Assembly (NCBI GenBank): GCA_013407085.1
Contig: JACCGJ010000660.1
Coordinates: 62,001-126,000 of the forward strand
Source: Atriophallophorus winterbourni
Taxonomy: Eukaryota; Platyhelminthes; Trematoda; Plagiorchiida; Microphallidae
Length of the DNA stretch: 64,000 bases
Direction of reading: 5' to 3'
A program made the translations under genes and the position numbers. Position 1 is the first letter of the stretch; the number at the start of each line of letters is the position of its first letter. Below are positions 31,886-43,534 of this stretch, one piece after another. The notes under the pieces were generated by a model, which did not search any database, was not told where the DNA came from, and saw only the letters and a list, made by a program, of their open reading frames with translations.

Positions 31886-33135
31886 GTACTCCGTAGATTC
31901 GTCAACGAAATTTCTACAGAAGTTTAAAGATGTGACCATAGAAGATGATGAAATCATGATTCCTTTTGACGTGACCTCACTATTCACATCAATCGATACA
32001 ACCGTTGCGTTGCAAACCGTAACACAATGTTTGGATGAACGAGGAACGAAACACGACGGAAACCGCTTGAGCAAGCAGAGCATACTGCAACTGCTAGAAT
32101 TATGTCTGCAGGCCAACTTCAAATTCAATGATCGATTTTATAAACAAATGAAAGGAACTCCAATGGGATCACCTATATCTGGATTACTAGCGGAAGCCGT
32201 AATGTAAAGACTGGAGCCGATACATCGATGATACGTTCGTGATTCTGAAGAAAGGAAACTTATAGAATGCACATCGACTACTCAACTGCATCTTCACGAT
32301 AATTCAATTTACAAAGGAAATCGAAGGGAACAACTGTCTACCATTTATGGACGTAAACGTGCAAAGAACAGAGACGGGAAACCTTGAAACAAGTGTTTAC
32401 AGGAAAGGAACAAACACAAATCAAATCCTAAACTTTACAAGCAAGCACCCGGTCACGCACACACGGAGCTGCGAACGAACGCTATTTACCCACGCGGAAA
32501 CACATTGCAGTACCGAACAACTCAAGAAAAAAGAGGAGAAATATTTATTCAAATTATTCCAGAAAAACGGTTACCCAAGAGGATTCATCATTCGCAACAA
32601 TGACGTAACAATTCACTCACACGAAAACAATACAAACACGGCAAGAGCGACACTCCCGTATATACAAAATATTTCAGAAATTACGGCAAGAATATTACGC
32701 CCGCTCGAAATCAATGTCGCACACAAACCAATGTCCACTCTGAGAAGTCAGCTGGTGAAAATCAAGGACACGTTTGCAAAAGAAGAAAGAAACAACGTCG
32801 TGTACAGAATTCCATGTGCTAATTGTGAGAAAAACTATATCGGACAGACTGAAAGAAGATTAGAAACAAGGATACACGAACACAAATTGGCTACTCGACG
32901 ACATGATCACAAGTCGGTAATATCGGCGCACGGATCAAGAAGGACACGAGTTCAATTGGGATGAAACAGAGATCATCGCAAAATGCAGAACTCGACATAT
33001 ACGAGAGTTCCTTGAAGCATGGCATTCGACAGCACGATCAATCAATAAACACATTCATTTGGATGCAATCTACGGACCAATGAGAACACGCCAACAAGGG
33101 GCACAATCAAGAAGATCAGCCAATCACACTAGATG
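31886..33135 (+). pseudogene. Penelope-like element: RT palm and GIY-YIG endonuclease, broken
   Basis: Penelope-like retroelement. RT part 31886-32207: IPFDVTSLFTSIDTTVAL, FNDRFYKQMKGTPMGSPISG. A frame break at about 32207 is followed by WSRYIDDTFVILKKG (palm aspartates present) and a stop. The frame from 32347 to 32964 holds the thumb (LPFMDVNVQR, ETSVYRKGTNTNQILNF) and then a GIY-YIG domain: VVYRIPCANCEKNYIGQTER with downstream ETRIHEHK. The usual G of the GIY motif is V here (VVY), as is often seen in this family. After another frame break, AWHSTARSINKHIHLD continues to about 33080. At least three breaks, so it is dead. Confidence 0.85.
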
Positions 33136-33275
33136 AGATCGCAGAGAAGCGAATAAATTCGAATATCGCCCGTCGCCCAATCACTTCGAAAGAAGTTTCG
33201 CTTATGATGTCATCTAGTTTGGTGACGAAACGTTCGCAATCAACCATATCAGCTCGGAGAACAACTATGTCTTAC

Positions 33276-33476
33276 AATCCTGTACCTGAGCTACATGTTT
33301 TTAAAACTATATCAATTTTAATAGCTCATTTTACTCCTATAATTTTGGAATTGCTGAAAGTGCTTGATTCACATCGCCGTGCTTATAAACAGCCCACTGT
33401 AGCGTTCTCTCTTGATTTTAAGGGTGCTCTTGATTCGGTCGATCGGAACGCATTATTCAATTCAAAAGTACGTTAA
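33276..33476 (+). pseudogene. RTE-like reverse transcriptase scrap
   Basis: Contains LLKVLDSHRRAYKQPTVAFS followed by LDFKGALDSVDRNALF, which is RT motif A of RTE-type elements (catalytic first Asp in LDFK-A-DSVDR). Open frame ends at 33474-33476; no further motif was found. Confidence 0.65.
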
Positions 33477-33689
33477 CATATTTCGTGCGCTTCAATCCTT
33501 TAGTTCTGAGCATGCTAGTGTGTAGAATAGAATGTCAGCCAACTGTCCTACTGTTAGTGGTGCCCCATTTCTCCATTTCTGTTTAATTTCGTAATTAACA
33601 CTGTAATGTATGCATCCAATGACGGCATACCGACACCGTGCAATCCGCTATATCGTTAAACGAAACTTTTTAATTTAAATTATGCCGTG

Positions 33690-35330
33690 ATTATGCTGTG
33701 ATGTCGGTAATGAGAACAACATTAGGCCAGCGAGCGAAACGAATAAAGCAAGTTAGAATATTTGTGATACCGCTGGATACAGCAAGAGGTCCGATTAAGT
33801 CTATGTGCACATGTTGTAAACATTGGTACGCTTGAGGGAAAGATCCAGAGGCGCTGATTTTATGGCACTGGATTTCAGTGTGTTGACGTTGGGTGCAAGA
33901 TCGGGTCGACAATCAAATATCTATTTGCATGTTCGGCCAAACAAAACGATCACTGATCAATTTGCGGGTGGCTCAAATACATGTGATAGATAAAACATGA
34001 AGTTAGCCAAATACCCGCCGTCTGAGTGATTGGGGAATAATGGTACGTAGTCCATTGGTTGAAAATTCACAGAGTATGAACAAATGTGAATCAAAAAGAG
34101 AAACGTTTTTGCTACGGTTTGAAATAGAAGGTCGATGCTGCTGAAGCTCATGGTTCTACTTTCGGACAAGTGCTAACTACTTCAGATTGAATGGCGGTTG
34201 GTTGACTGAACGTAGCTGCATGCAGGAGAATGCGTCATCAACTGTATTAGACGATTAAGATAGATAGCGAATGGTGTATTGTGAAATATAATCCAATGGT
34301 GCAGCAAGAGTTAAGTTTAGGGTTCGTGAGCGGGAATGTCGTATCGCAAAATAGATATCCAGTAACTCACGAACAAAGCCACTGTATTAGGTTTAATCTA
34401 ACTGAAGATGATGGGAATAGAAAGCAAACTGGCTTGGTGATGTTGCCTAATTCTTGTTTATGGATTGCGCCGATTTCTTATTTTGATGCTTCTGTAGCGA
34501 CAACCGAGTATTAGGGTTTGTTGATAGATAGCTGAATCATTAAGAGCAGATTTGAGTTGCTCGAGTGATTTGATGGATTCGCCAGTCATATAAATTCACG
34601 TTCTTTCCCACGTGACTGGTCAGTCCATGGTTGTGTACTCATAGCACATAGTGGATTGAAGCGTCTATTATAGTTGACCAAACAAAAGAAACATCTGTCT
34701 AAGCTGTTAGAGTTGGGAAATGAATAAATTTGATAGGTTATGGTTTTTTAGGTAACGTTTTAATACCGGAACTATCAATTCGGTGTCCGGGAAATTCGAA
34801 AAATTCACCCAAAACAGACATTTATCAAAAATAACGTTGAAATACTTCATGAAGATGGTCAAGATATTCATTGGGATTTGCACTAACGATTAAGAGATCG
34901 TCAATTTCATGTAGACGTAAGTAAATATAGTCCATGAATTAGTGGAAAGTCTGTACAACATTACGTAGATCAAATGGTATCCTGAGATATTCGAACAGAC
35001 TAAATGGAGTGGTGATGGTAGTTTTGGTGAATAGATTTGTCAGTTATGGCTATTTTATGATATGCGCGCACTAAAACTTACTTCAAAATATCAGATTTTC
35101 CGTGAAGAAGGAGTGCGAAGTAATGTATGTGCAGAATAGTATATCGATCTGGGATCGTGACACGATTCACAGCATGATAATCACCAAATTGACTCCTAGC
35201 GTCCAGGTTGCTCTTTTAGAATATATGAGGAGGTGTTACTCAAGGGGCATTATATGGACGAAAATTCCGAGTTTCATCATATGTTTCGATTCTCGTTTGG
35301 CAGCTCTTAGCTTGTAAGGTGCCAGCCTGC
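33690..35330 (-). pseudogene. Gypsy C: strongly decayed Gypsy pol fragment
   Basis: On the minus strand, 33912-33691 encodes an integrase start (CLQHVHIDLIGPLAVSSG, RFARWPNVVLITDIT). Further right, at about 34930-35030, the DNA still aligns by eye with the RT block of Gypsy B that precedes YIDD (the stretch encoding GLYEFTRMLFGLRNAAQT). Many frame breaks lie between. The order, integrase left and RT right, fits one minus-strand element. Confidence 0.65.
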
Positions 35331-35474
35331 GTGGCCTACTAAATAATGGGGATCAACGGCCTAATAAATGGTGTCTGATGTCATGCTTCAGAGAAATGTC
35401 GTGTCAAATGTTAGAAGATATCAGGAAACACCTTCATTGGAGAAGCGTTATTCGGTGCAGTATTAGGAACCAGG

Positions 35475-35590
35475 ACTCAAATATTTTCAATTCAATTCAA
35501 TTCAATTTTAATGGTCTAAAAAGCATATAGCTTTACACAAACCACAGAATAATATGGCAACAACGAATAATATAACAAGCGAAAATCGGA
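35475..35590 (-). repeat. 3' tail of a minus-strand CR1-like element
   Basis: Begins with (TTCAA)n units at 35488 and continues TTTTAATGGTCTAAAAAGC. The same TTTTTAGACCATTAAAA block stands at the 3' ends of the copies at 35590-35818 and 38700-38960. It is probably the displaced 3' end of the element at 35890-38700. Confidence 0.55.
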
Positions 35591-35818
35591 TTAGATTGCT
35601 TACCTTCAACCGTTGCTCACGCCACTAACATGCATGACTTTAAAACGAAATTAGACGAATTTTATTGCATTATTCGTTTCCAGAACACTTATATACTGTT
35701 TAATCTATGTTCTTATATTGTTTATACACTTAAATTTCAATTTTTACAATTCTATGGTTGTTGTTAAGCTTGTTGCTTTTTAGACCATTAAAAACCTTGA
35801 ATTACCTTGAATTACCTT
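35590..35818 (+). repeat. 3' end of a plus-strand CR1-like element, nested
   Basis: Reads TACCTTCAACCGTTGCTCAC through TTTTTAGACCATTAAAAACC and ends in a short tandem tail of CTTGAATTAC units. Ending in a short repeat instead of poly(A) is known for CR1 elements. It is 5' truncated to about 230 bp and sits inside the minus-strand CR1-like element. Confidence 0.65.
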
Positions 35819-35889
35819 GAGCATTTCAAGAATCAAGTAAGTATCCAAAGGGCAGAAATTGTTTTTGATTGGTGGGATAACAAATGTAG

Positions 35890-38700
35890 GTGCATGGTGT
35901 TAAGATGTATAGTTTTCTCCGATGCAAGGGTTTAGGGTCAAAAAGGCATCAAGGCTTCTCTTGAATGTTTGCTGGTTTGGTGAGTTTACAACATTATCTG
36001 GCAGATTGTTCAAAGTAAAACAAACTCGCACGTCAAAAAATGTCGTCTGCAGTTTAGTCTCGAGTGAGGGACAGTTAGAGTAAATATGTGAGCTCTTGTA
36101 TTATGCGAGCTCCGTAGATTCAATAAGGATTGTAGAAGGTGATTTTCGGTACTCAAAATATTGCAAAACAGAATTTAATCCCCTAGGAGACGACGACGTG
36201 GATAATCAAAGAAATTTAGCTTTTTGATTCGCTCATTGTCGGATTTCCGGCTGAGTTTAGTGACAAGTTTGGTAGCTCGATGATATATTCCTTGCAGAGT
36301 CGCAACATCTTTTTTAAGCCATGGCGACCATGCTTGAACTGCATATTCCATCGTGAATCTGTTGTACGTATTTATAATACAGGGAATTGTCTGTTTTGAG
36401 AACCTACCGAAAACTCTCTTCAGGAGTGACAATTTCTGTGATGTTTTGCGATAGACGTAGTTGCAGTGGCTCGACATCCCTGGGGTGTTGCTTATTAACA
36501 CAACCAAGTCCTTTTCTTCCATGGTCCACGAGAGGCTGTGTGTTCCAAAAAAATACTGGTACTCTACATGTTTGACAATGCTTAAAATGTGACACTTTCG
36601 GACATTGAAAAATATGCGATTTTTTTAGAAACGAAGCCTGGAGTTTGTCCTGATTCTTCTGGAGCAGTTCGCAGTCTTCCGACTCACTTATCTTCGATCA
36701 CTCTTTTATATCGTCCGCAAACAGTACGATCTTGCATTTGATGAGAGCCAGTATGTCATTAGCATATAGTACGAATAGGACTGGTCCGAGCACGGATCCC
36801 TGAGGCACTCCACTTGTCACGGCTATCGACTTCGATAGAGTACCGTCCACAGAATCTTGAACAAGCCGATCAGTCAGGTAATTTTCTGACCATGCTAACA
36901 GACTGCCAGTTATAACACAACGTTTCAGCTTCTACAAGAGAATACTGTGGTTTACACTGCCGAATGCTTTCGACATATCGGGTAACATACATGGACAGTA
37001 TCCCCAGCATCTACTGCTCGAGTCCAGTCGTCAAGGGTATGGGGAAGATTAGTAAGGCAGGAGTATCCTTATCTAAAACCGTATTGCGCTCCCGAAAATA
37101 GCTTATTTTCCTCAAGGTATTTGCTCAGTTTGTTTGTCACGATCTTTTCGAGTACCTCGGATACGGCGGACAACAAAGTAACAGGTCTGTAATTTGCGGG
37201 CTCCGAACGCACCTCGTCTTTGAAAATCTGGAAGATTATACCAGATTTCCATTCAGTCGGTATGACACTTTTGACAGCGATTCGCAGAATAACTGAGTTA
37301 GAGGTCCGCATAGAAATTTTGCACAATGCTTGAGTATATTCGGGGTAATTTTATCACAACCAGGGGATTTTCTGGGATTCAACGATAGTAGCGTTCCCAG
37401 CACCTCTTCTTTGGTGATGGTTATTGTGTCCAATGGTAGAGGATGCGTTATTTCTGGATCTATTTGTATATCCACGCTTTCCTTTAGACAAAATACTGTA
37501 GCATAATAAATTACCAAAGCATCCGCGGTGTCAGCTGCATTTGTGGTCATTCCAGAGGGCGTCCGCAAGGCCGCAACTCCTGGTTTCACTGAACACTGCT
37601 TATACACAATCTGGTAAAAGAGCTTGGGATTCCCTTTTTATTTTAGACATTATGACAGCTTGATACTGTATTTTGTCTCCAGCAATAAGTTTAATGACCT
37701 GGTTTCTTAGTTTTCTAAAGGTCTTCCATGTGGCATCGGTGGTTAACCGGCGATGGTTTCTCCAAGCCATATTTCGCAGTTTAATCCGTTTCCGAGTGCG
37801 ACTGCGGATTTTAAATTCGAATGCCTTTCCACACTGTTTTGGTACGAATGCTAAGTTTGAGTTGATTTCTCGGTTAAGCTTGGTCAAAATGCTACACCAC
37901 TGCTCTTTTACTCATATGCATTCAATTTTATAATCGGTAATTGAACTTAGGGCGTTTGATAATTTAGATAGGCATACCTTTCTGATGATCTTTGTTGTAT
38001 CATTTGTTCGCTCTGCTCGACATAGGTAGTCAAAATTCAAGATCAAATGGTCGCTCGGACCTAGCGGACAATCGTATGTAATGTTTTCGACGGAGTCTTT
38101 TTTAGTTGTCAAGATAAGATCGAGTATTGAAGGCATATCTCTCCCTCTGTATCTTGTATTGCTCTCAACGTGATTATACAAGGGAATTTCGTCAAACAAC
38201 TGCTGCAAGATGGCAGCAGTGGAGATCTGAGTAATTTTGTTAGTCTTCAGCAAGTTAGGCAGAATAAAGTCTCCCATGATCATGATTCTGGTATGATATC
38301 TCGAGGCAATCAAGGGTAGCTTGTCGAGTAGATTCGTATTATACACGTCCGGGGCTGCTGGTGGACGATAAATTACGCCGATTGTGCAATCATCGCCTGT
38401 ATTCGTTGTCAAAAAACACCATAGCTTGTCCTGAAGCACCAAGTCGGAATCCGTGAGTTCTTTGCACTTGAGTCTCTGATCATGATAGAGTGCCACACCT
38501 CCTCCACGTGACGCACGGTCTCGGCGGAGCAGTGAAATGCCAGCAATCTATAACTCACAATCGTGGATTCCCAAGCTTAGCCAAGTTTCGGTAATGGTAA
38601 TAAGCTGGAGTCGGTTAGTCTCAAACCGAGCGACAAGTTCGGCAAATTTGTTAATCAAGCATTGGCATTGGTATAGAGGCATCCAAGAACCGTTTTGGTA
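35890..38700 (-). pseudogene. CR1-like element ORF2 (endonuclease + RT), broken
   Basis: Minus strand, right to left. Endonuclease: LQLITITETWLSLGIHDCEL (about 38640-38550), a stop, GGGVALYHDQRLKC, TIGVIYRPPAAPDVY, IMIMGDFILPN, GPSDHLILNFDY (to 37912). Linker 37887-37600: IKLRNMAWRNHRR. RT: KSPGCDKITPNILKHCA, EWKSGIIFQIFKD, NYRPVTLLSAVSEVLEKIV, SGAQYGFR (to 37069), then a decayed palm at 36980-36700 with PKGSVLGP-type sequence readable in the DNA near 36800. C-terminus 36522-36175 (NYVYRKTSQKLSLLKRVFG, YAVQAWSPWLKKD, RATKLVTKLS) and, after a stop, on to about 35890. At least six breaks. Confidence 0.82.
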
Positions 38701-38960
38701 AGCAAAAATAGATTCAAGGTAATTCAAGGTTTTTAATGGTCTAAAAAGCAACAAGCTTAACAACAACCATAGGATGGTAAAAATTGAAATTTAAGTTTAT
38801 AAACAATATAAGAACATAGATTAAACAGTATATAAGTGTTCTAGAAACGAATAATGCAGTAAAAATTCGTCTAATTTCGTTTTAAAGTCATGCAAGCTAG
38901 TGGCGTGAGCAACGGTTGAAGGTAAACTGTTCCAAGTAAAACAGACACGGACAGATGTTG
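38700..38960 (-). repeat. 3' end of a CR1-like element inserted between ORF1 and ORF2
   Basis: Reverse-complement match to 35590-35818: GGTAATTCAAGGTTTTTAAT through GTGAGCAACGGTTGAAGGTA. It is a 5'-truncated insertion that separates the ORF1 and endonuclease regions of the minus-strand element. Confidence 0.65.
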
Positions 38961-39049
38961 TCGTCTGAGACAACCGTCATTGTCACGCCGACTCTGGAAG
39001 AGTCGGCACTGTTCTGTTTTTTGACAAGTCAAGTAGCATATCAGTCGTT

Positions 39050-40463
39050 TCAGGCTGAGAGGCGCAAATCGAGTCCTCTTTTTGGAAAAAAGATTTCTTT
39101 ATCTGGCTTCACTCCACTCTCGGGAGTCATTTGGGGTGGTTCTGCGTTCGATTGCTGATTTTGTGTTCCAGCTGAAGATTCATTTCTTGTTTCAGTTGAT
39201 AGAGCTTCATCAATCCTGACAGTATTTAATGCAGAATGGGCTGCATCTATATCAGTGTTTATGTGATCGCTAAGGATTACACCTTTTGGGATTTTGTGTT
39301 TCCAGCATTTCCAGTTGAAACGTACAGTATCAGCGATAGTACTCATTAGGAAGTTTATTTTTAATGGGCGTGGCCCATTACCATTGTACTTTGCTGAGGA
39401 AGGCAGTCTAAAATTATCCACGACAACGGCCTTTTCGACGAAAATGGTATAAGCCAGAAAACTCCATCGCCTGCAGTCATGCTTAGCTCGCTCTTTAGCC
39501 TCAGGATTGCCTGCCAGTTCTGGAACTCCGAGGATGTTGAGATTGCGATTAGATGTATTTCTTTTGTCGTATGTATTTTTCCTTTTTTTCGGACCATGGA
39601 ATATCAACATGAATACGAATATTCAGTGAATTGTTTGACCCAAGTAGGTAAGAATTTAGTAGTACGTTTTCCAGGTCACGCTTATTTTCTAAGTTAACCC
39701 TCAACAGTCTGGGTTCATCCTGATGAGTTGAATCACGCCGTCTAGTTAAACGAGTCAATGCTGACGGCACTACAGTTACAAGTTCCATAAGTTCACACAG
39801 TTTCTTCCATTTTTCTTCATCATGCCTTTGTCTGTCTTTGAAGATAGTGCATTCAGGCTCAGGAACGTCAGTACAAATGACACTCAAAGAGTGTGCCTTA
39901 CGATTGGTGAAGATGTTATTTCGTTTCTCCAAAGCATTATCTGTTTTGGGGTCAGTTTTTTGTTTAACGGCTCGCTTTTTATTCTCGGATTTTGTTGAAT
40001 TTGTTTCAGACCATTCCAAGGCACGCAGATCATGGGAACGGCTTAGTTGTTCTGAATTGCTAGGTCGAATGTCCGTATGTTCATCATCGTATTTTTTGCC
40101 TTCCTGCTTCCTTAGAAACGGAGATGAAACACGATCTCCACTCTCAAGTGTTGTCTTCAGTTTGCTAATAATTAAGTCATTTATCAAACCTTTAATTCTC
40201 TGTATGCGGTCCTCTAAATTCAATACCCCCATATTAGTTTCAGTCTGTGAACTCGCAGTCGTCTTTGTACAGTTTCTAGGTTCAATTCTGCATACATGAC
40301 AGATATAGCATACTCCGGGCATTTCATCTTTATTGATAATTGCAATAGCATGAGCAGTCAGGGTAACATCACACTTCATATGAACTTTATCGTGATAAAT
40401 AAAACAACGAGCGTGTCGGGCATTGTGACTTTCGACAAATTTTGCACTTGTGACCGCCTTCAC
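39050..40463 (-). pseudogene. CR1-like ORF1 protein (zinc finger and RRM-like), frameshifted
   Basis: ORF1 of CR1-type elements is a nucleic-acid-binding protein. The N-terminal part (40463-39549, 304 codons) starts with a cysteine/histidine-rich finger (CFIYHDKVHMKCD then CYICHVC), followed by a charged linker and an RRM-like block (CTDVPEPE, KWKKLCELMELV, PSALTRLTRR, RLLRVNLENKRDLENVL, HVDIPWSEKKEKYIR). A frameshift near 39560-39610 leads into the C-terminal frame to 39050 (KINFLMSTIADTVRFN, and an acidic/Gln-rich tail). It lies upstream of the endonuclease of the same strand, so it is probably ORF1 of the same element. Confidence 0.7.
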
Positions 40464-40857
40464 TGGACTTCGCTCGTAAGGTCATGTCGCCTGTGTGAAA
40501 AGATTTATCAGTCGATCTGTGTTGTAAATGAGTGTGCGCGCGTCGGCACGTATGAAACGACGTCGGGTCCGAAGCGAATTTAAGGTTGTTGGAAGTGGGT
40601 GAGTGATTAATCTCGACACAGGAAAGGTGGATAACAAAATATGTCGTAGCTCCTTGAGAGTGGATCCGATTTTCCGGTCCAATGTTTCAAGCGAAGTAGG
40701 AAAACGAGCGCTTTCGAATGATGGCAAACATAATCCAATATTCAGTGTTGCACACAAACTTGCCCGAGTAGGTCTAGTTTGGTTCGAGATGTAGAAAACT
40801 GATTTTTCTAAAATTGCTTGTTCTGGCTCCGAAAATGGTATGAACACAATGCTTGTG
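40464..40857 (-). other. probable 5' region of the CR1-like element
   Basis: Open on the minus strand for 121 codons (40847-40482) and leads into the ORF1 region, but shows no family motif. I read it as 5' UTR or ORF1 leader. Confidence 0.35.
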
Positions 40858-41720
40858 TTAAGAGAAGACCAAAAAGTTAAAAATTATCCAGATAGGACGG
40901 GATGGGCCTGAAGTAGATCCATAAACGTGAGAGCACAGAATAATGCGACCGCACAGCACACGATGGCGTTCATTTGTTTCCTTGTCAATGAGTTTTCGAA
41001 TACCCAAGTTGACTGAAATATTAAAGTATTCGGCTCCCAAGATAGGGGTTTTGACGTTAGCAACAATGAAAATCCATCAAAAGTTACGTCGCAGACCGTG
41101 TTAGATAAAAAGTAATCGTCAGTTGTGTCTGGTTATTCAAGTACACTTGGCCGCTTGTAGGCTCAATGAAGAGTGATTTCTATGATGTAAGTTTGTACGT
41201 GAAGTGGCTCCCGTGTCTATCGGTAAACGCATATTGGTAGAAACATCGGTGACGTTAATTTTAATAGCTAGTGGTAATTTTCGATACAGATGCGCTTTTA
41301 CCTCCAGGCTTTGAGATATACCTGATTATGAAGTAGTGTTTCGAAGCTGTAGGGGGACGTGCAATGAATGGCTTTCTCATCTGAACGATGATTATAGCAT
41401 ACATTTAGAGTTCGTGTTCAGCAGTGTGATCTGGCGTTGAATTTTGGATCTTTTTACTGCAAGAACGGCTTTCACTTCTGGCTAAGTTTTTATTTGTCCA
41501 GTCACATCGCTAATCTGGTATTTTGTATCAGATATATTCTCCTTCAAATTTTTTGAAATCATTTATATAGATTAAATATGCAACTTGTGGTAGCTTGTCT
41601 AGGTTACAATTTTCTCCATAGATAACCAGAACTTTGCCTAAATTATTCGGTAAATGTTAAGGCAAAATCTGTCTTAGCACCCTGTCGTCAAGTTTCCGTG
41701 TCCCTTGTAACTGTATAAAA
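40858..41720 (-). pseudogene. Gypsy D: decayed gag-protease fragment
   Basis: Minus strand: 41700-41560 reads LRQILP, NNLGKVLVIYGENCNLDKLP, which aligns with the gag block KQLWLKNLPSDTRQVLAG of Gypsy B. 41046-40860 reads GAEYFNISVNLGIRKLID, which aligns with the end of the protease (GIDFLSHFGLTVEVKQRRLVD spacing). The DTG region between is not readable in one frame. Degraded beyond expression. Confidence 0.5.
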
Positions 41721-43450
41721 TGTCGTAAATGTTGTAAAGATGTACGATTACCAATGGCAGTGCTGGATAAGACTATTCGCAAGTGGTGGAACCAATTCGA
41801 GAGAAAATTTCAGATTTGAGCTTATCGTAATGATCTGTGGCAGGTTGATCTTAATTTAAATGAGCAGTTTTCGTGGCAACGGAAGTTGGAAACATTTCGA
41901 CAACGTGCTTGGAGCGTGTGTGTTGCGTTAGAACAAATCATAGACGTGGATCGGTCGTGTCAATGGCCAATAAGTTGAAATGATTGATTAAATTATCAAG
42001 CTTCTGGCTCTCTTTATATGTATTATGTTTCATAGCGAGAATTTCATAAGTTGAATCGTGTTCAGGGTTACCAATTTGAAATGCATTGTATTGTCAGGCT
42101 GCTTGTGTTTCTGTTATATCCAAATTTTGATTAAATCCAAAACAACCACAGAAGAACGAGCACCGCGCTTGGAAAATGGAGTATATTTCTGTGTTGACAA
42201 TGTACAAAATTTATATAACAGATCAATAGTGTTAACGAGTTAAAAAACAGAAAATCGATGAAATGTGAGTGATAACGGTAAAAAGTAATATATAGATCAT
42301 TACGGCGCTATCGTTTATCGGAAAGAAACGATTATATCTTAGTTACGACGATAACAATCATTAGACATGAGATAACATGCAGAAAAACAACGTGACTATC
42401 TGTCAGAGCCACACATCTGTTACTCAGTAAACGTCATCTTTCGATTTATAATTAAATTTTGTACGTCGTCTTTTCAATCAATTTGATGCAAAATGCATGA
42501 CTGTGCTACTTACAAAACAATCCCTACGGTGATGAAAGTTTTCATGCAAACTTCCGTAATAACCGTTTGTAATTTTCACAGTCACATGTATCATTTAAGT
42601 TTGTTAACTTAGAAATTATAGTTTTATTTCGATTACCGATAGCGCTATATAAATCTACGGATTTCTTTTTATCGGTATCACTCATATTGCATTGTTTTTC
42701 TCCCCGTTATATCAGTTAATCTTATTAATCTGTTAAATGCCATTTATACATAGTCGACACATAATGATAACAATATACGCTTTCTCCTCGCGCCTTTCTT
42801 GATGACATCGGTTGTTTGTGGACTTGCTTTTTCTATCGCGTACTGACGGCTAATTGCTACTATTTCAGTCCGTTCCGGATGACTTGAAACAATATTTATC
42901 CTCGGTGTTCTGAATTACAATAATTATTGTATTATAGGAATACACGCACCCAGACTGTCTTGTTCACCGATAACTCATTCGATAAAATATACACTACAAA
43001 CCGGCCACTCTGTTTGACTTGCCCACTATTTTCTCGTGGTAATATTACTGAGAATTATTACGATACTGATAAATATGTATACAGACAATGCAGTTTCTTG
43101 ATTATTGTAAGAACCTACTGTGTTCAATAGTAGCATTAATTACTGCAGAAACTTTTGAGGTAGTTTTTCATACAAAAAATATTTTAAATTGTCAAATAGT
43201 GTCAGAATTTCCATGAAAATCCCAACCACCATGGACACGCTTCATTTCGCAGATTTAACATACGATTTACAATTTCCATGATACCAACACAGAATTGTAT
43301 CAAGCATTATACGATTAGAATTGTCGTTCGATATTCAAAACTCTAGAAGTTTTACGTTTTTGGAAATATTTTTTTGTTTTAATAACTGAATTCATTATAT
43401 TTGTAGGTTACATATACAGCACACTTTCGATATTTTTACTTTCAACAGAC
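41721..43450. other. no recognised gene; presumed upstream region of the transporter gene
   Basis: AT-rich sequence with no convincing exon. The missing first exon and promoter of the transporter gene at 43535 should lie here. The open stretch at 42927-43130 is followed by no clear splice link and is not called. Confidence 0.35.
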
Positions 43451-43500
43451 TAAAAGAAGAAGAAGAAAACTTTATTCGTTGAAACGACTTTTCAGTTAAA
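43450..43500 (-). repeat. 3' tail scrap of a non-LTR element with (TTC)n
   Basis: Minus strand reads CAACGAATAAAGT followed by TTCTTCTTCTTCT. The same AATAAAGT plus TTC tail occurs at 62172-62212, so this is a shared 3' end of one retroposon family. Confidence 0.55.
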
Positions 43501-43534
43501 ATGGTTCGACATGCATTTACTTCTAACATATTAG

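Noticed and set aside
43200..43260. First exon of the transporter at the ACCACCATGG near 43228
   Set aside because: The start context is good, but the frame closes after about 16 codons without a GT donor before it.
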